From contig NZ_JAMFTN010000014.1 of the NCBI RefSeq assembly GCF_023922585.1, positions 254,232 to 318,231 of the forward strand: a DNA stretch of 64,000 nucleotides, in the 5' to 3' direction. Positions 1-8,896 of the stretch are shown in pieces. The DNA is from Aliidiomarina quisquiliarum (lineage in GTDB: Bacteria; Pseudomonadota; Gammaproteobacteria; Enterobacterales; Alteromonadaceae). A model generated the notes under the pieces. It did no database searches. It saw nothing but the letters and a program-made list of their open reading frames with translations, and was not told where the DNA came from. The number at the start of each line of letters is the position of its first letter. Positions within the stretch are counted from its first letter, which is position 1. The position numbers and the translations under genes were made by a program.

Positions 1-1826
1 ACGATTACCGCACAGCCGTACAAACAAATAACGCCGCCACAGCACCGGCGCCGTTTTATTTAGGTAAAAACAAGCAAATAGCAGAAGCCAGCCTAGCGCC
101 AACGGGCGACAAACTTATTGTGGCTATTACCGAGCCACAAAGCTGGCGGGCCGACGGCGACCACATGCCGCGCTTTGTCACCGAATCAGGCCGCGTTGAG
201 TTACAAAATGTGCGTCGCCGTGTGGCCGATGCCAAACCTGTACATCAGGAGCTATTTTTACTTGACCTAAACACGGGCACCAAACATCAGCTGGGCTACC
301 ACACCTTGCCAGGCTTTGATGAAGACGTGCTAAAAAGTGTGCGTGAAGAAAACTACGCCGCTCGAGGCGAAAAATACGAAAGTAAAAAAGCTGCCCGTGC
401 CATTGGCGTAATGCCTAATTGGTCTGCAGGCCAAGGCAATATAGTTTGGCAAACAAACGGTGAAGGCGCTGCAACAGGTGTTGCGACTGGGGTTGCAATA
501 ATGCTGCGCGCCTGGGACAACAAAGATCGCTGGATCGCCACTGTCGACTTTAATAACCACACTTTAGTGAACCAGCATCGCCTGCACGACGATGCCTGGA
601 TTAACCGCCACTTTAACGATATGGGCTGGTTACCGAACAGCAACAAGCTGTGGTATTCATCGGAAGAAAGTGGCTATGGCCATATTTATATTCGCGACCT
701 AGCCAATAAAGGCCGTACCCAGCAAATTACCGCGGGCAACTATTTGGTTGACGAAGTGGTGCTCGATCAAACAGCGGAGAATTTTTACTTCCGTGCCAAT
801 AAAACCCACCCTGGCGTGTATGAAATTTACCGCGTGTCGGTGAATGGTGGTGACGTGGTGCAGTTAACCAACTTAGGCGGCATGACCAGCTATAGTTTAA
901 GCCCAGACGAGTCGACGCTATTGTTGTCACACTCGAACGCGCTACAGCCAACCGAGCTTTATGTGCAAGCCAACCAAGTAGGGGCGCAAGCACAGCGCAT
1001 TACCCATACCATTTCTGAGCAGTTTAGCGCCATGCCTTGGACCGCGCCCGACATTGTGGCGGTACCTTCAAGCCATGGTGAACACCCCATTTATAGCCGG
1101 GTGTACTTGCCGGAAGGTTACGACGCCAATGCCGCCGACAAATACCCAGCGGTGGTGTTTATACACGGAGCGGGTTACTTGCAGAACGCCCATGCGGGTT
1201 TCTCGGGTTACTTCCGCGAATTTATGTTCCACAACCTGCTGCTTGAACAGGGCTATGTGGTACTCGACTTAGACTTCCGTGGCTCGGCTGGCTACGGCCG
1301 CGACTGGCGTACGGCCGTGTACCGCCAAATGGGCACACCTGAAGTAGAAGACTTAGTTGACGTAGTGCAGTGGATGGGTGAAAACACCAATGTAGACACG
1401 GATAGGGTGGGTACTTACGGTGGTTCGTACGGTGGTTTCTTAACCTTTATGGCTTTGTTTAAAGAGCCAGGTTTGTTTAAAGCCGGTGCCGCATTACGCC
1501 CGGTAAGTGACTGGGCCCATTACAACACCGGTTACACGGCAAATATTTTGAACTTGCCACAAGACGACCCTATTGCCTACCGTCGTAGCTCGCCCATTTA
1601 CTTTGCCGACGGGCTACAAGACGCCTTGCTCATTAACGCACCTATGGTAGACGACAACGTGTTCTTCCAAGACACGGTGCGTATTGTGCAGCGTTTTATA
1701 GAGCTGGAAAAAGACAATTTTGAAACAGCTATTTTCCCAGTTGAGCCGCATGGCTTCGTGCAACCGTCGAGTTGGTTAAATGAATACCGGAAAATGTTTA
1801 AGTTGTTTGAAGATAATTTAAAGTAA
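1..1826 (+). CDS. S9-family prolyl oligopeptidase / dipeptidyl aminopeptidase, 5'-truncated by window
   Basis: The reading frame is open from the first bases of the window, so the N-terminus is missing; the GTG at 120 is an internal valine. The visible part has a beta-propeller-like N-terminal region with WD40/TolB-like strands, followed by an alpha/beta hydrolase domain. The nucleophile motif GGSYGG is seen, with the Ser codon at 1425-1427, and further on an acidic residue in the APMVDD segment and His in the PHGF motif complete a Ser-Asp-His triad. Enzymes of this family remove short peptides or dipeptides from peptide N-termini and are often secreted or periplasmic. The signal peptide, if any, lies outside the window. 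The gene ends before a GC-rich hairpin at 1848-1867. The exact subfamily (DPP-IV, acylaminoacyl peptidase or other) cannot be decided from this fragment. Confidence 0.85.
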   Translation, partial: DYRTAVQTNNAATAPAPFYLGKNKQIAEASLAPTGDKLIVAITEPQSWRADGDHMPRFVTESGRVELQNVRRRVADAKPVHQELFLLDLNTGTKHQLGYHTLPGFDEDVLKSVREENYAARGEKYESKKAARAIGVMPNWSAGQGNIVWQTNGEGAATGVATGVAIMLRAWDNKDRWIATVDFNNHTLVNQHRLHDDAWINRHFNDMGWLPNSNKLWYSSEESGYGHIYIRDLANKGRTQQITAGNYLVDEVVLDQTAENFYFRANKTHPGVYEIYRVSVNGGDVVQLTNLGGMTSYSLSPDESTLLLSHSNALQPTELYVQANQVGAQAQRITHTISEQFSAMPWTAPDIVAVPSSHGEHPIYSRVYLPEGYDANAADKYPAVVFIHGAGYLQNAHAGFSGYFREFMFHNLLLEQGYVVLDLDFRGSAGYGRDWRTAVYRQMGTPEVEDLVDVVQWMGENTNVDTDRVGTYGGSYGGFLTFMALFKEPGLFKAGAALRPVSDWAHYNTGYTANILNLPQDDPIAYRRSSPIYFADGLQDALLINAPMVDDNVFFQDTVRIVQRFIELEKDNFETAIFPVEPHGFVQPSSWLNEYRKMFKLFEDNLK

Positions 1827-1847
1827 TCGTTTAAGAAGTCAGCAAAA

Positions 1848-1867
1848 CCCCCGACCTAGGTTGGGGG
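1848..1867 (+). terminator. GC-rich hairpin after the S9 peptidase gene
   Basis: A near-perfect 20-bp inverted repeat (CCCCCGACCTAGGTTGGGGG, one non-Watson-Crick pair) begins about 20 bp after the stop codon. It has no T-run, so a role as terminator is only likely. It touches the next palindrome, at 1866-1885. Confidence 0.45.
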
Positions 1868-1904
1868 TAATGCAATTGCATTACCTCTTTGTTCATACTA
1901 CAAT
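1866..1904 (+). promoter_or_regulatory. Promoter and palindromic operator of the toxin-antitoxin operon
   Basis: GGTAATGCAATTGCATTACC (1866-1885) is a perfect 20-bp palindrome. Its right half contains a -35-like TTGCAT (1876-1881), which sits exactly 17 bp before a -10-like TACAAT (1899-1904). A repressor bound here would block the promoter. Antitoxins of the PrlF/AbrB type are known to repress their own operon, so this is the natural operator. The overlap is seen directly; the regulation is inferred. Confidence 0.65.
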
Positions 1905-1940
1905 AAAAATTAATGAAAGAAGTAAAAAATAGAGGTTGCT

Positions 1941-2270
1941 ATGACACATGTTGCTTTAGAAGCTGAATCTACACTTACAGACCGTTTTCAAACGACAGTG
2001 CCTAGTCCTGTTCGTCAGGCATTGCACTTAGGTAAGAAAGACAAAATCAAATATGCTATTCAGTCTGATGGCAGCGTGGTTATCTCGCGTGTAGAAACAA
2101 ATAAAAGCGATCCTGTGCTTGCCGAGTTTTTATCATTCATAGCGAGCGATATGCAGAATCATCCAGAAAAGTTAGATCAGATATCAGCAAGTATGCGTGA
2201 AAGTGTTGCTGCCTTGGTTGAAGGTGTTGAGATTGATTTAGATGCTCCGTTATTGGATGAGGACGAGTAA
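1941..2270 (+). CDS. prlF: PrlF-family antitoxin (type II toxin-antitoxin)
   Basis: This 109-residue protein has a swapped-hairpin AbrB-type DNA-binding domain at about residues 10-50 (the LTDRFQTTVPSPVRQAL stretch and the following strand ending in VVISR). This is the typical N-terminus of PrlF/SohA antitoxins. The C-terminal half is acidic (ends DLDAPLLDEDE), as expected for the part that neutralises a basic toxin. The ATG at 1941 follows an AGAGG-like ribosome site. Two bases separate its stop from the yhaV start, the usual antitoxin-first order. It probably represses its operon through the palindrome at 1866-1885. Confidence 0.85.
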   Translation: MTHVALEAESTLTDRFQTTVPSPVRQALHLGKKDKIKYAIQSDGSVVISRVETNKSDPVLAEFLSFIASDMQNHPEKLDQISASMRESVAALVEGVEIDLDAPLLDEDE

Positions 2271-2272
2271 GT

Positions 2273-2743
2273 TTGCAAAAAACGCTACCAATGGTCGTAA
2301 ATGGTTGGACACTTTACCTTCATCCATTGTTTAAAGAACAGTACCTTAACCTGAAAGCACAAGTTGAGGCTTTACGGAATAAAGATCCTAAGGGCTACCG
2401 TAAAAAGAATGCCACGAAACGATTAGCGGCGATTCAAAGGCTAATCTTCGAATTAATACCACATGATCCTACTAGCGTTGAGTTTCGACAGGGAACTACA
2501 TTAGGGGGTGATAATAAGCATTGGTTTCGAGCAAAGTTCTTCCAACAGTACCGCTTGTTTTTTCGCTATCATTTAGAGTCAAAAATCATTGTTTATGTTT
2601 GGGTTAATGACGAGAAAAATAAACGAGCATACGGTAGCAAGACCGATGTTTACAAAGCGTTCGAAAAAAAATTAAAGTCAGGTTATCCTCCTGAGAATTG
2701 GGATGACCTTTTAAAAGCAGCCAAGGACGAAGTTGCGACGTAA
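2273..2743 (+). CDS. yhaV: YhaV-family ribonuclease toxin
   Basis: The 156-residue product matches the YhaV family from end to end. The segments VNGWTLYLHP near the N-terminus, QYRLFFRYH near residue 100, and WVNDEKNKRAYGSKTD near residues 115-130 correspond to the E. coli YhaV core, and the length is close to the 154 residues of that protein. YhaV is a RelE-superfamily mRNA interferase that stops growth unless bound by PrlF. The chosen start is a TTG at 2273, two bases after the antitoxin stop, because it gives family length; an in-frame ATG at 2291 would remove six residues. Both partners look intact. Confidence 0.87.
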   Translation: MQKTLPMVVNGWTLYLHPLFKEQYLNLKAQVEALRNKDPKGYRKKNATKRLAAIQRLIFELIPHDPTSVEFRQGTTLGGDNKHWFRAKFFQQYRLFFRYHLESKIIVYVWVNDEKNKRAYGSKTDVYKAFEKKLKSGYPPENWDDLLKAAKDEVAT

Positions 2744-2764
2744 CAAACACCGTTCAAAGCAAAA

Positions 2765-2842
2765 GCCTCGCACTCTGAATTGCTCCCTGTAATTGGAATG
2801 TCCAACTATTAGGGAAGCAATTCAACTTGCGGGGCATTTTTT
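2765..2842. terminator. Compound hairpin between convergent yhaV and asnS
   Basis: An outer stem (GCCTCGCA at 2765-2772 with TGCGGGGC at 2828-2835) encloses an inner stem (GAATTGCTCCCT at 2777-2788 with AGGGAAGCAATTC at 2811-2823). A run of six T follows at 2837-2842 on the plus strand. It most likely ends transcription from both convergent genes. The double-stem shape is larger than a usual terminator. Confidence 0.65.
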
Positions 2843-2865
2843 AATTCAAATAATGTACTGATACA

Positions 2866-4266
2866 TTAAAAATCGGCGCTGTGTGGTGCCCGTGGGAAGG
2901 GGATAACATCACGAATGTTCGACATACCGGTTACATACGACACTAAGCGCTCAAAGCCTAAGCCAAAGCCGGCGTGAGGCACGGTACCATAACGGCGTAA
3001 ATCGCGATACCAGCCGTATTCTTCTTTTGGCAGACCCATTTCATCAATACGCTTGTCGAGCAAGTCTAAACGCTCTTCACGGGCGCTACCGCCAATAATC
3101 TCACCAATACCTGGGGCTAATACGTCCATGGCGGCCACGGTTTTACCGTCTTCATTCTGGCGCATATAGAAGGCTTTAATATCACGCGGGTAGTTTTTCA
3201 AAATAACCGGCGCACCCACGTGCTCTTCAGCTAAATAACGCTCGTGCTCCGACTGTAAGTCGACGCCCCAAGCCACAGGGTATTTAAACTCTTTTCCGCT
3301 TTTCAACAAAATGTCGATCGCGTCGGTGTAGTCCATGTGCACGAAATCGTTGTTAATCACGTGTTCTAAACGCGTAATGGCTTCTTTGTCGATACGCTCG
3401 GCAAAAAATGCCATGTCGTCTGGCCGCTCGGCAAGCACCGCTTTAAACACATATTTGAGCATGTCTTCGGCAAGTTTGGCGACACCGTCTAAGTCGGCGA
3501 AGGCCACTTCCGGCTCAACCATCCAGAATTCCGCTAAGTGGCGGCTGGTGTTTGAATTCTCGGCACGGAAAGTGGGGCCAAAGGTGTACACCTTTGACAG
3601 GGCACACGCATAAGCTTCAGCGTTCAGCTGGCCCGATACGGTTAAGAAGGCTTCTTTACCGAAAAAGTCTTGTTTGTAATCAACACTGCCGTCTTCATTG
3701 CGCGGGATATTAGTCATATCCAGCGTCGACACATGAAACAGCTCACCGGCGCCTTCGGCGTCACTGGTGGTAATAATAGGGGTGCTGACCCAGAAGAAGT
3801 TTTCTTCATGGAAGAAACGATGAATGGCCTGGGCGAGCGTGTGGCGTACACGGGTTACTGCGCCGGTTACGTTGGTGCGAGGGCGTAGGTGTGCATACTC
3901 ACGCAAATACTCCATGGTGTGCCGTTTAGGCGCCATTGGGTAGGTTTCAGGATCTTCTACCCAGCCTAATACCTCAAGCTCACTGGCAAGAAGCTCAAAC
4001 TCTTGGCCTTTACCTTGCGACTCGGTCACGGTAGCGGTTATCGACACAGAACAACTGGTAGTTAGCTTCAGTACTTCGTTCTGATAATTCGACAGCGAAT
4101 TGGGAACCACAGCCTGCACAGCGTCAAAGCACGAACCGTCGTGCAAATTTATAAAGGAAAAGCCTGCTTTTGAGTCACGGCGTGTGCGTACCCAACCACG
4201 AAGCACTATGGTGTCGCCCACAGCATGTTTTCCTGCCAAAATGTCTTTGACAACTGCAAAGGTCAT
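2866..4266 (-). CDS. asnS: Asparaginyl-tRNA synthetase
   Basis: At 466 residues this equals the length of E. coli AsnS. The N-terminal OB-fold anticodon-binding domain ([19 protein letters not shown]-like, residues about 20-40) precedes a class II catalytic domain. Class II motif 2 ([20 protein letters not shown]) and motif 3 ([15 protein letters not shown]) are present. The enzyme charges tRNA-Asn with asparagine in the cytoplasm. The ATG at 4266 follows a GGAGAA ribosome site. It stands alone, convergent with yhaV. Confidence 0.97.
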   Translation of the reverse strand: MTFAVVKDILAGKHAVGDTIVLRGWVRTRRDSKAGFSFINLHDGSCFDAVQAVVPNSLSNYQNEVLKLTTSCSVSITATVTESQGKGQEFELLASELEVLGWVEDPETYPMAPKRHTMEYLREYAHLRPRTNVTGAVTRVRHTLAQAIHRFFHEENFFWVSTPIITTSDAEGAGELFHVSTLDMTNIPRNEDGSVDYKQDFFGKEAFLTVSGQLNAEAYACALSKVYTFGPTFRAENSNTSRHLAEFWMVEPEVAFADLDGVAKLAEDMLKYVFKAVLAERPDDMAFFAERIDKEAITRLEHVINNDFVHMDYTDAIDILLKSGKEFKYPVAWGVDLQSEHERYLAEEHVGAPVILKNYPRDIKAFYMRQNEDGKTVAAMDVLAPGIGEIIGGSAREERLDLLDKRIDEMGLPKEEYGWYRDLRRYGTVPHAGFGLGFERLVSYVTGMSNIRDVIPFPRAPHSADF

Positions 4267-4356
4267 TGATGTTCTCCAACTGCAAGTTAAAAATGATTCG
4301 ATATATTACCTTGCCTGCTATGATACTCAAGCTAAAACGTCGGCTCTAGTATTTTT

Positions 4357-5649
4357 TCACTCAAGTAGGCAATAAGCCTGCATGGCGGTAGTCAGCTGTT
4401 TTATGTCGTCTTGGTTACAAATATACGGCGGCATAATGTAGATCAGTTTACCAAACGGGCGGATCCAAACGCCTTGCGCCACAAAAAAGGCTTGGGCCTT
4501 GGCTACATCCACGCTCGCCACCATTTCAATCACACCGATGGCACCAAACACCCGCACATCGGCCACACTGTTATAGGCGCGGCAGGGGGCGAGTTCGTTG
4601 ATAAGTTGTTGCTCTATACGGGCGACATCGGCGCGCCAGCTGCCTTCTTCAATAAGGCTTAAGCTTTCATACGCGACAGCGCAGGCTAATGGATTCGCCA
4701 TAAAAGTTGGCCCATGCATGAGTACGCCGGCTTCACCGTTACTTATGGTGGTGGCCACATGGCGCGTAGCTAACGTGGCCGCTAAAGTCATATAACCACC
4801 CGTAAGGGCTTTACCCACGCACATAATGTCGGGGCTAATGCCCGCATGGTTACAGGCAAACAATTCGCCGGTGCGGCCAAAGCCTGTGGCAATTTCGTCG
4901 GCTATAAGCAATACATCGTATTCATCGGCTAAGCGCCGCACGCCGGCTAAATAATTCTTATGGTAAAACCGCATTCCCCCAGCGCCTTGCACCATAGGCT
5001 CTAAAATAATGGCGGCAATACTATTGGCGTGCTGCTCTAACAGTTGCTGCATAGCATCGAGCTCGCTGTTATCCCATTCATCGTTTGGGGTAAGTTCGGG
5101 AGCCGGAGCAAATAGGTGTTGAGGTAATACTCCTTGAAAGAGCCCATGCATTCCATTGACCGGATCACACACGGCCATGGCGGCAAAGGTGTCGCCATGA
5201 TACCCCTGGCGAATGGTGAGTAGCTTTGATTTTGCTGGCAAACCACGGCTGGCTTGAAACTGTAGCGCCATTTTTATTGCTACTTCCACCGCAATAGAGC
5301 CGGAATCAGCAAAGAATACCGTTTCTAAGGGCTCAGGTGCCATTGCTAGCAGCTTTCGAGCTAGGTGTACGGCAGGAGGGTGGCTAATACCGCCAAACAT
5401 CACATGGCTCATTTGGCTGGCTTGATCAGCCAAAGCTTGGTTTAGCCGCGGGTGGTTATAACCATGTATGGCCGACCACCACGACGCCATACCGTCCACC
5501 AATTCGGTACCACAGGCTAATTTAAGTTTAGTACCCGCCGCAGAAACTACCGGATAGGTAGGTAAAGGCGTGGTTAACGACGTATAGGGGTGCCAAATGT
5601 GCTGGGCATCAAATAATAAGTCTGACTGGATTGATTGAAAAGTAAGCAT
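4357..5649 (-). CDS. bioA: Adenosylmethionine-8-amino-7-oxononanoate aminotransferase
   Basis: This PLP enzyme makes 7,8-diaminopelargonate from KAPA using S-adenosylmethionine as amino donor, the second-last-but-one step of biotin synthesis. Class III aminotransferase features are clear: the FADSGSIAVEVA segment, the DEIATGFGRTG segment and the PLP-binding Lys in VGKALTGGYM (about residue 280). The start is placed at the ATG at 5649 (430 residues, close to the 429 of E. coli BioA); an upstream TTG at 5673 would add eight residues and run into the shared control region. It is transcribed away from bioBFCD, as in E. coli. Confidence 0.95.
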   Translation of the reverse strand: MLTFQSIQSDLLFDAQHIWHPYTSLTTPLPTYPVVSAAGTKLKLACGTELVDGMASWWSAIHGYNHPRLNQALADQASQMSHVMFGGISHPPAVHLARKLLAMAPEPLETVFFADSGSIAVEVAIKMALQFQASRGLPAKSKLLTIRQGYHGDTFAAMAVCDPVNGMHGLFQGVLPQHLFAPAPELTPNDEWDNSELDAMQQLLEQHANSIAAIILEPMVQGAGGMRFYHKNYLAGVRRLADEYDVLLIADEIATGFGRTGELFACNHAGISPDIMCVGKALTGGYMTLAATLATRHVATTISNGEAGVLMHGPTFMANPLACAVAYESLSLIEEGSWRADVARIEQQLINELAPCRAYNSVADVRVFGAIGVIEMVASVDVAKAQAFFVAQGVWIRPFGKLIYIMPPYICNQDDIKQLTTAMQAYCLLE

Positions 5650-5703
5650 AGGTAAACTTGGTTGTTGTAACAATATTGACAGTTTACCTTGTGCGGTTAT
5701 TCT
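5650..5703. promoter_or_regulatory. bioA/bioB divergent control region with candidate BirA operator
   Basis: An inverted repeat AGGTAAACT (5650-5658) and AGTTTACCT (5681-5689) is separated by 22 bp. Both arms keep the GTAAAC / GTTTAC cores of the proteobacterial BirA operator in the right orientation, but the known spacing is about 14-16 bp. The right arm directly follows a -35 TTGACA (5676-5681), which is 16 bp from a -10-like TATTCT (5698-5703) driving bioB. A repressor here could control both directions. BirA binding is inferred. Confidence 0.5.
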
Positions 5704-5736
5704 TATCGAGTTTATTCATGGGCAATGGAATTTATT

Positions 5737-6798
5737 ATGACCACTTTATGGCCGCGAGAGCAAATTAAAGCCTTGTTTGATCTCCCTTTTAACGATTTAC
5801 TATTTCAAGCGCAAACCGTGCATAGGCAGCACTTTAAACCCAACGAAGTGCAAGTGTCTACGTTGCTTTCTATTAAAACCGGGGCATGCCCGGAAGACTG
5901 TAAGTACTGCCCGCAGAGCGCGCGTTACGACACCGGCTTAGAAAAAGAACAGTTAATGGCAGTGCAGCAAGTGCTAGAGCAAGCCGAGCGGGCTAAAGCT
6001 ACGGGCGCTACTCGTTTTTGTATGGGCGCCGCTTGGCGCGATCCGAAAACCCGCGATATGCCAAAGCTACAAGCCATGATTACTGGTGTAAGAGAACTTG
6101 GCTTAGAAACCTGTATGACCTTAGGCATGCTCGATACGGAAAAAGCACAGGCATTAGCTGCCGCAGGGCTCGACTATTACAACCATAATCTCGATACCTC
6201 ACCTGAATATTACGGCGATATTATTACCACGCGTAGCTATGCCGACCGCTTAAATACACTAAACAATGTGCGAGAAGCCGGCATGAAAGTATGCTCGGGC
6301 GGTATTGTGGGTATGGGCGAGAAAGCGTCCGATCGGGTGGGGCTATTACAACAATTAGCCAATATGGAGCAGCCGCCGGAAAGTGTACCTATTAATATGC
6401 TGGTTAAAGTAGCCGGCACGCCCATGGCTGATTTGGATGATCTCGACCCCTTTGAATTTGTTCGTACCATTGCTGTAGCGCGTATTTTAATGCCTAAATC
6501 GCACGTGCGTTTATCGGCGGGGCGCGAAGACATGAGCGATGAATTACAAGCCTTGTGCTTTTTCGCTGGGGCGAACTCTATTTTCTATGGGGAAAAGTTA
6601 CTTACTACTGCCAACCCGGTGGCCGAGTCGGATCAACGTTTATTTGAGCGCCTCGGCATTGTGCCAGAGCAGCGCCAACTTGAGCACACCGACCTTGCTC
6701 ACGAAGTAGAGCAGGTTGAACTGGCGCAGCAAGCGCTTGAACCGAAGCCGCTGTTCTACAATGCCGCACCGAATGCCACAGCAAATGCCGCCCCTTAA
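5737..6798 (+). CDS. bioB: Biotin synthase (radical SAM)
   Basis: BioB inserts sulfur into dethiobiotin, the last step of biotin synthesis. The radical-SAM motif CPEDCKYC (Cys51, Cys55, Cys58) that holds the 4Fe-4S cluster is present, as are the YNHNLDTS and [10 protein letters not shown] segments of the family. The Cys and Arg ligands of the second cluster lie in the usual places ([11 protein letters not shown]). The ATG at 5737 gives 353 residues and follows a GGAA ribosome site; ATG at 5725 and TTG at 5689 are upstream alternatives with poorer support. The C-terminal tail is Ala/Pro-rich ([12 protein letters not shown]). It is the first gene of bioBFCD. Confidence 0.96.
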   Translation: MTTLWPREQIKALFDLPFNDLLFQAQTVHRQHFKPNEVQVSTLLSIKTGACPEDCKYCPQSARYDTGLEKEQLMAVQQVLEQAERAKATGATRFCMGAAWRDPKTRDMPKLQAMITGVRELGLETCMTLGMLDTEKAQALAAAGLDYYNHNLDTSPEYYGDIITTRSYADRLNTLNNVREAGMKVCSGGIVGMGEKASDRVGLLQQLANMEQPPESVPINMLVKVAGTPMADLDDLDPFEFVRTIAVARILMPKSHVRLSAGREDMSDELQALCFFAGANSIFYGEKLLTTANPVAESDQRLFERLGIVPEQRQLEHTDLAHEVEQVELAQQALEPKPLFYNAAPNATANAAP

Positions 6799-6813
6799 AC
6801 GAGGCCGCAAAGC

Positions 6814-8010
6814 ATGAATAAACTGAATCAGGCACTACAGGCTTATAAACAGCAGCGCCAGGCCAGTAGCCTGTGGCGTGAACGTGCCCGTTATGATGCG
6901 GTGCCGCTATGCTATAACTTTTCTAGCAACGATTACTTAGCTTTAAGCCGTGATCCTGCTGTTATTGCCGCCTTTCAACAAGGGCTTGAACAATGGGGCA
7001 CGGGCTCGGGCGGCAGCCCGCTTACCACTGGCTACCAAGCGCCACATCGTGCGTTGGAAGAGCAACTATGCGACTGGCTTGGCTTTGAGTCGGCGCTGTT
7101 GTTTAGCTCGGGCTATGCAGCTAACCAAGGCACACTGCAGGCGCTTGGCAAGTTAGGTATTACCCCGCTATTAGATAGGCTAAGCCATGCGTCGCTGTAT
7201 GCAGGTGCCTTGCAGGCGTTACCCGCCCATAAGCCGCTGCTACGCTTTAAGCATAATGATATGGCACATTTGCGCCAGCAGCTTGCCAGCCTGAACAGCG
7301 ATGCAGCCGCTGTGATTGTTTCCGAAGGATTGTTTAGTATGGACGGCGACAACGGCCCCTTTGACCAACTGATTGGGTTAAAACAGCAGCAATTGCAAGC
7401 GGGTATAGACACTTTGTTATTGATCGACGACGCCCATGGCTTGGGTAGTCAAGGTATCGCTGGCCAAGGCAGCCTGAGCCAAGCACAGCGGCAACAGGTT
7501 GATTTATTTAGCGCTACTTTTAGTAAGGCGCTGGGTTGCCAAGGTGCCTTTGTGGGCGGTAATAAAAGCTGGATCGAGTACCTTGTACAAACTGCAGGCG
7601 AGTACATTTACAGTACCGCCATGCCGGCGGCGCAAGCTTGCGCTGTGCTGGCGGCTATTCAACTGGTGCGCGAGCAAACGGCTGCTGATTCGCTACAGCA
7701 ACGGTTAGCCAACCACATACAGCAGTTTCGTGCTTTGGCAGAACAACATGGCCTGCATTTTATGCCTTCAACCAGCGCCATTCAGCCCTTAGTGGTAGGC
7801 CGAGCAGAGCGGGCACTGTATTTAAGCCAAGGGCTACAACAGCAAGGCTTTACCTGTGTAGCTATTCGGCCGCCTACGGTAGCCCAAGGCCAAGCGCGGT
7901 TACGCTTTACCGTAACCTTGCACCAAACTCCGCAGTCGATGGCGCGATTATTTCAGGCCTTAGCCAGCTTAATGAGCCAAGGCACGGCTATGGGGGGCAG
8001 CGCCACATGA
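6814..8010 (+). CDS. bioF: 8-amino-7-oxononanoate synthase
   Basis: BioF condenses pimeloyl-ACP with L-alanine to KAPA. The 398-residue protein has the alpha-oxoamine synthase fold: the glycine-rich GTGSGGSPLTTGY segment, DDAHGLGSQG, and the PLP Lys238 in FSATFSKALGCQG. ATG at 6814 is preceded by GAGG. It lies 15 bp after bioB and its last four bases overlap the bioC start, so bioF and bioC are probably translationally coupled. Confidence 0.96.
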   Translation: MNKLNQALQAYKQQRQASSLWRERARYDAVPLCYNFSSNDYLALSRDPAVIAAFQQGLEQWGTGSGGSPLTTGYQAPHRALEEQLCDWLGFESALLFSSGYAANQGTLQALGKLGITPLLDRLSHASLYAGALQALPAHKPLLRFKHNDMAHLRQQLASLNSDAAAVIVSEGLFSMDGDNGPFDQLIGLKQQQLQAGIDTLLLIDDAHGLGSQGIAGQGSLSQAQRQQVDLFSATFSKALGCQGAFVGGNKSWIEYLVQTAGEYIYSTAMPAAQACAVLAAIQLVREQTAADSLQQRLANHIQQFRALAEQHGLHFMPSTSAIQPLVVGRAERALYLSQGLQQQGFTCVAIRPPTVAQGQARLRFTVTLHQTPQSMARLFQALASLMSQGTAMGGSAT

Positions 8011-8882
8011 CGATAGCTTCTACAGCGATGAACTCCAGGCCAACGCCGCAAAAGAATGTACAACGGGCATTTGATCGGGCGGCGCAGCGCTATTATGACC
8101 ATTGCTACGCTTTGAATAGGGAATCTCTGCAGCAGCAAAGCGCAGGTTTATTGTTGCAACAGTTATATCGGCAGCACCAGCCTATGGCTGGCGGCGTTAA
8201 ACAATTATTAGATCTTGGTTGTGGTATGGGCGTGCATTGGCCCAAATTGAAGGCACTGAGCGAATACTACACGGGAGTCGATTTATCGGCGCAAATGATC
8301 AGCCAAGCGCGTTTGCGCTATCCGGGCGAGCATAGCTGCACAAGATGGATTGTGGGCGACGCCCAAGCGATGCCGTTACAGTCTGGGTTTGCCGACCGGG
8401 TGTTTTCTAATTTGGCCTTGCAGTGGTGTGCTGATCGCCAAGCGGTGGCGAATGAATTATATCGGGTAAGTAAACCAGGCGGCGTAGTGCATTTTTCTAC
8501 CTTGGTGGCGGGCAGTTTAACGCCGCTTGAACACTTAGTAGAGCTGGGTTTATTGCCCGTGCTGAATAACTACCCAGCTGCGGCCAAATGGCAGCAACAC
8601 TTACTGCAAGCAGGCTTTACTCAGGTGCAATGGCAGCAGGTAGAAGTTGCTACTTTTCATAACAGCGGCACCGATTTGCTGCGCAGTATGAAAAACATTG
8701 GTGCCAGCCAGCGCCAAAAACACAGCCCCAATAGAGCGGCGCAAGGGTTACGTACCCCCCACTGGTTACAACAAGTTAACGCTGAACTAGAGCGTTACCG
8801 ACAACCGCAAGGTATTCCGCTAAACTACCAAGTAGCACTAGTGTCAGCCACCAAAGGTAGCAGCAAGCACCTTCACTTATAA
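8007..8882 (+). CDS. bioC: Malonyl-ACP O-methyltransferase
   Basis: BioC methylates malonyl-ACP to disguise it as a starter for the fatty-acid pathway, so that the pimeloyl chain of biotin can be made. The SAM-binding motif I LLDLGCGMGVHWPKL (residues about 71-85) and the later motif with NLALQWC are present. The 291-residue length is usual. The overlap with bioF (ATGA) and the short distance to bioD fix its place in the biotin operon and separate it from other class I methyltransferases. Confidence 0.92.
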   Translation: MTIASTAMNSRPTPQKNVQRAFDRAAQRYYDHCYALNRESLQQQSAGLLLQQLYRQHQPMAGGVKQLLDLGCGMGVHWPKLKALSEYYTGVDLSAQMISQARLRYPGEHSCTRWIVGDAQAMPLQSGFADRVFSNLALQWCADRQAVANELYRVSKPGGVVHFSTLVAGSLTPLEHLVELGLLPVLNNYPAAAKWQQHLLQAGFTQVQWQQVEVATFHNSGTDLLRSMKNIGASQRQKHSPNRAAQGLRTPHWLQQVNAELERYRQPQGIPLNYQVALVSATKGSSKHLHL

Positions 8883-8896
8883 ATGGATATTATTGT

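Noticed and set aside
120-1826. S9 peptidase starting at the GTG at 120
   Set aside because: The same frame is open to the window start and reads like propeller sequence; the gene is cut by the window.
2765-2842. Integron cassette end behind the toxin-antitoxin pair
   Set aside because: Core site sequences are missing and the T-run fits a terminator better.
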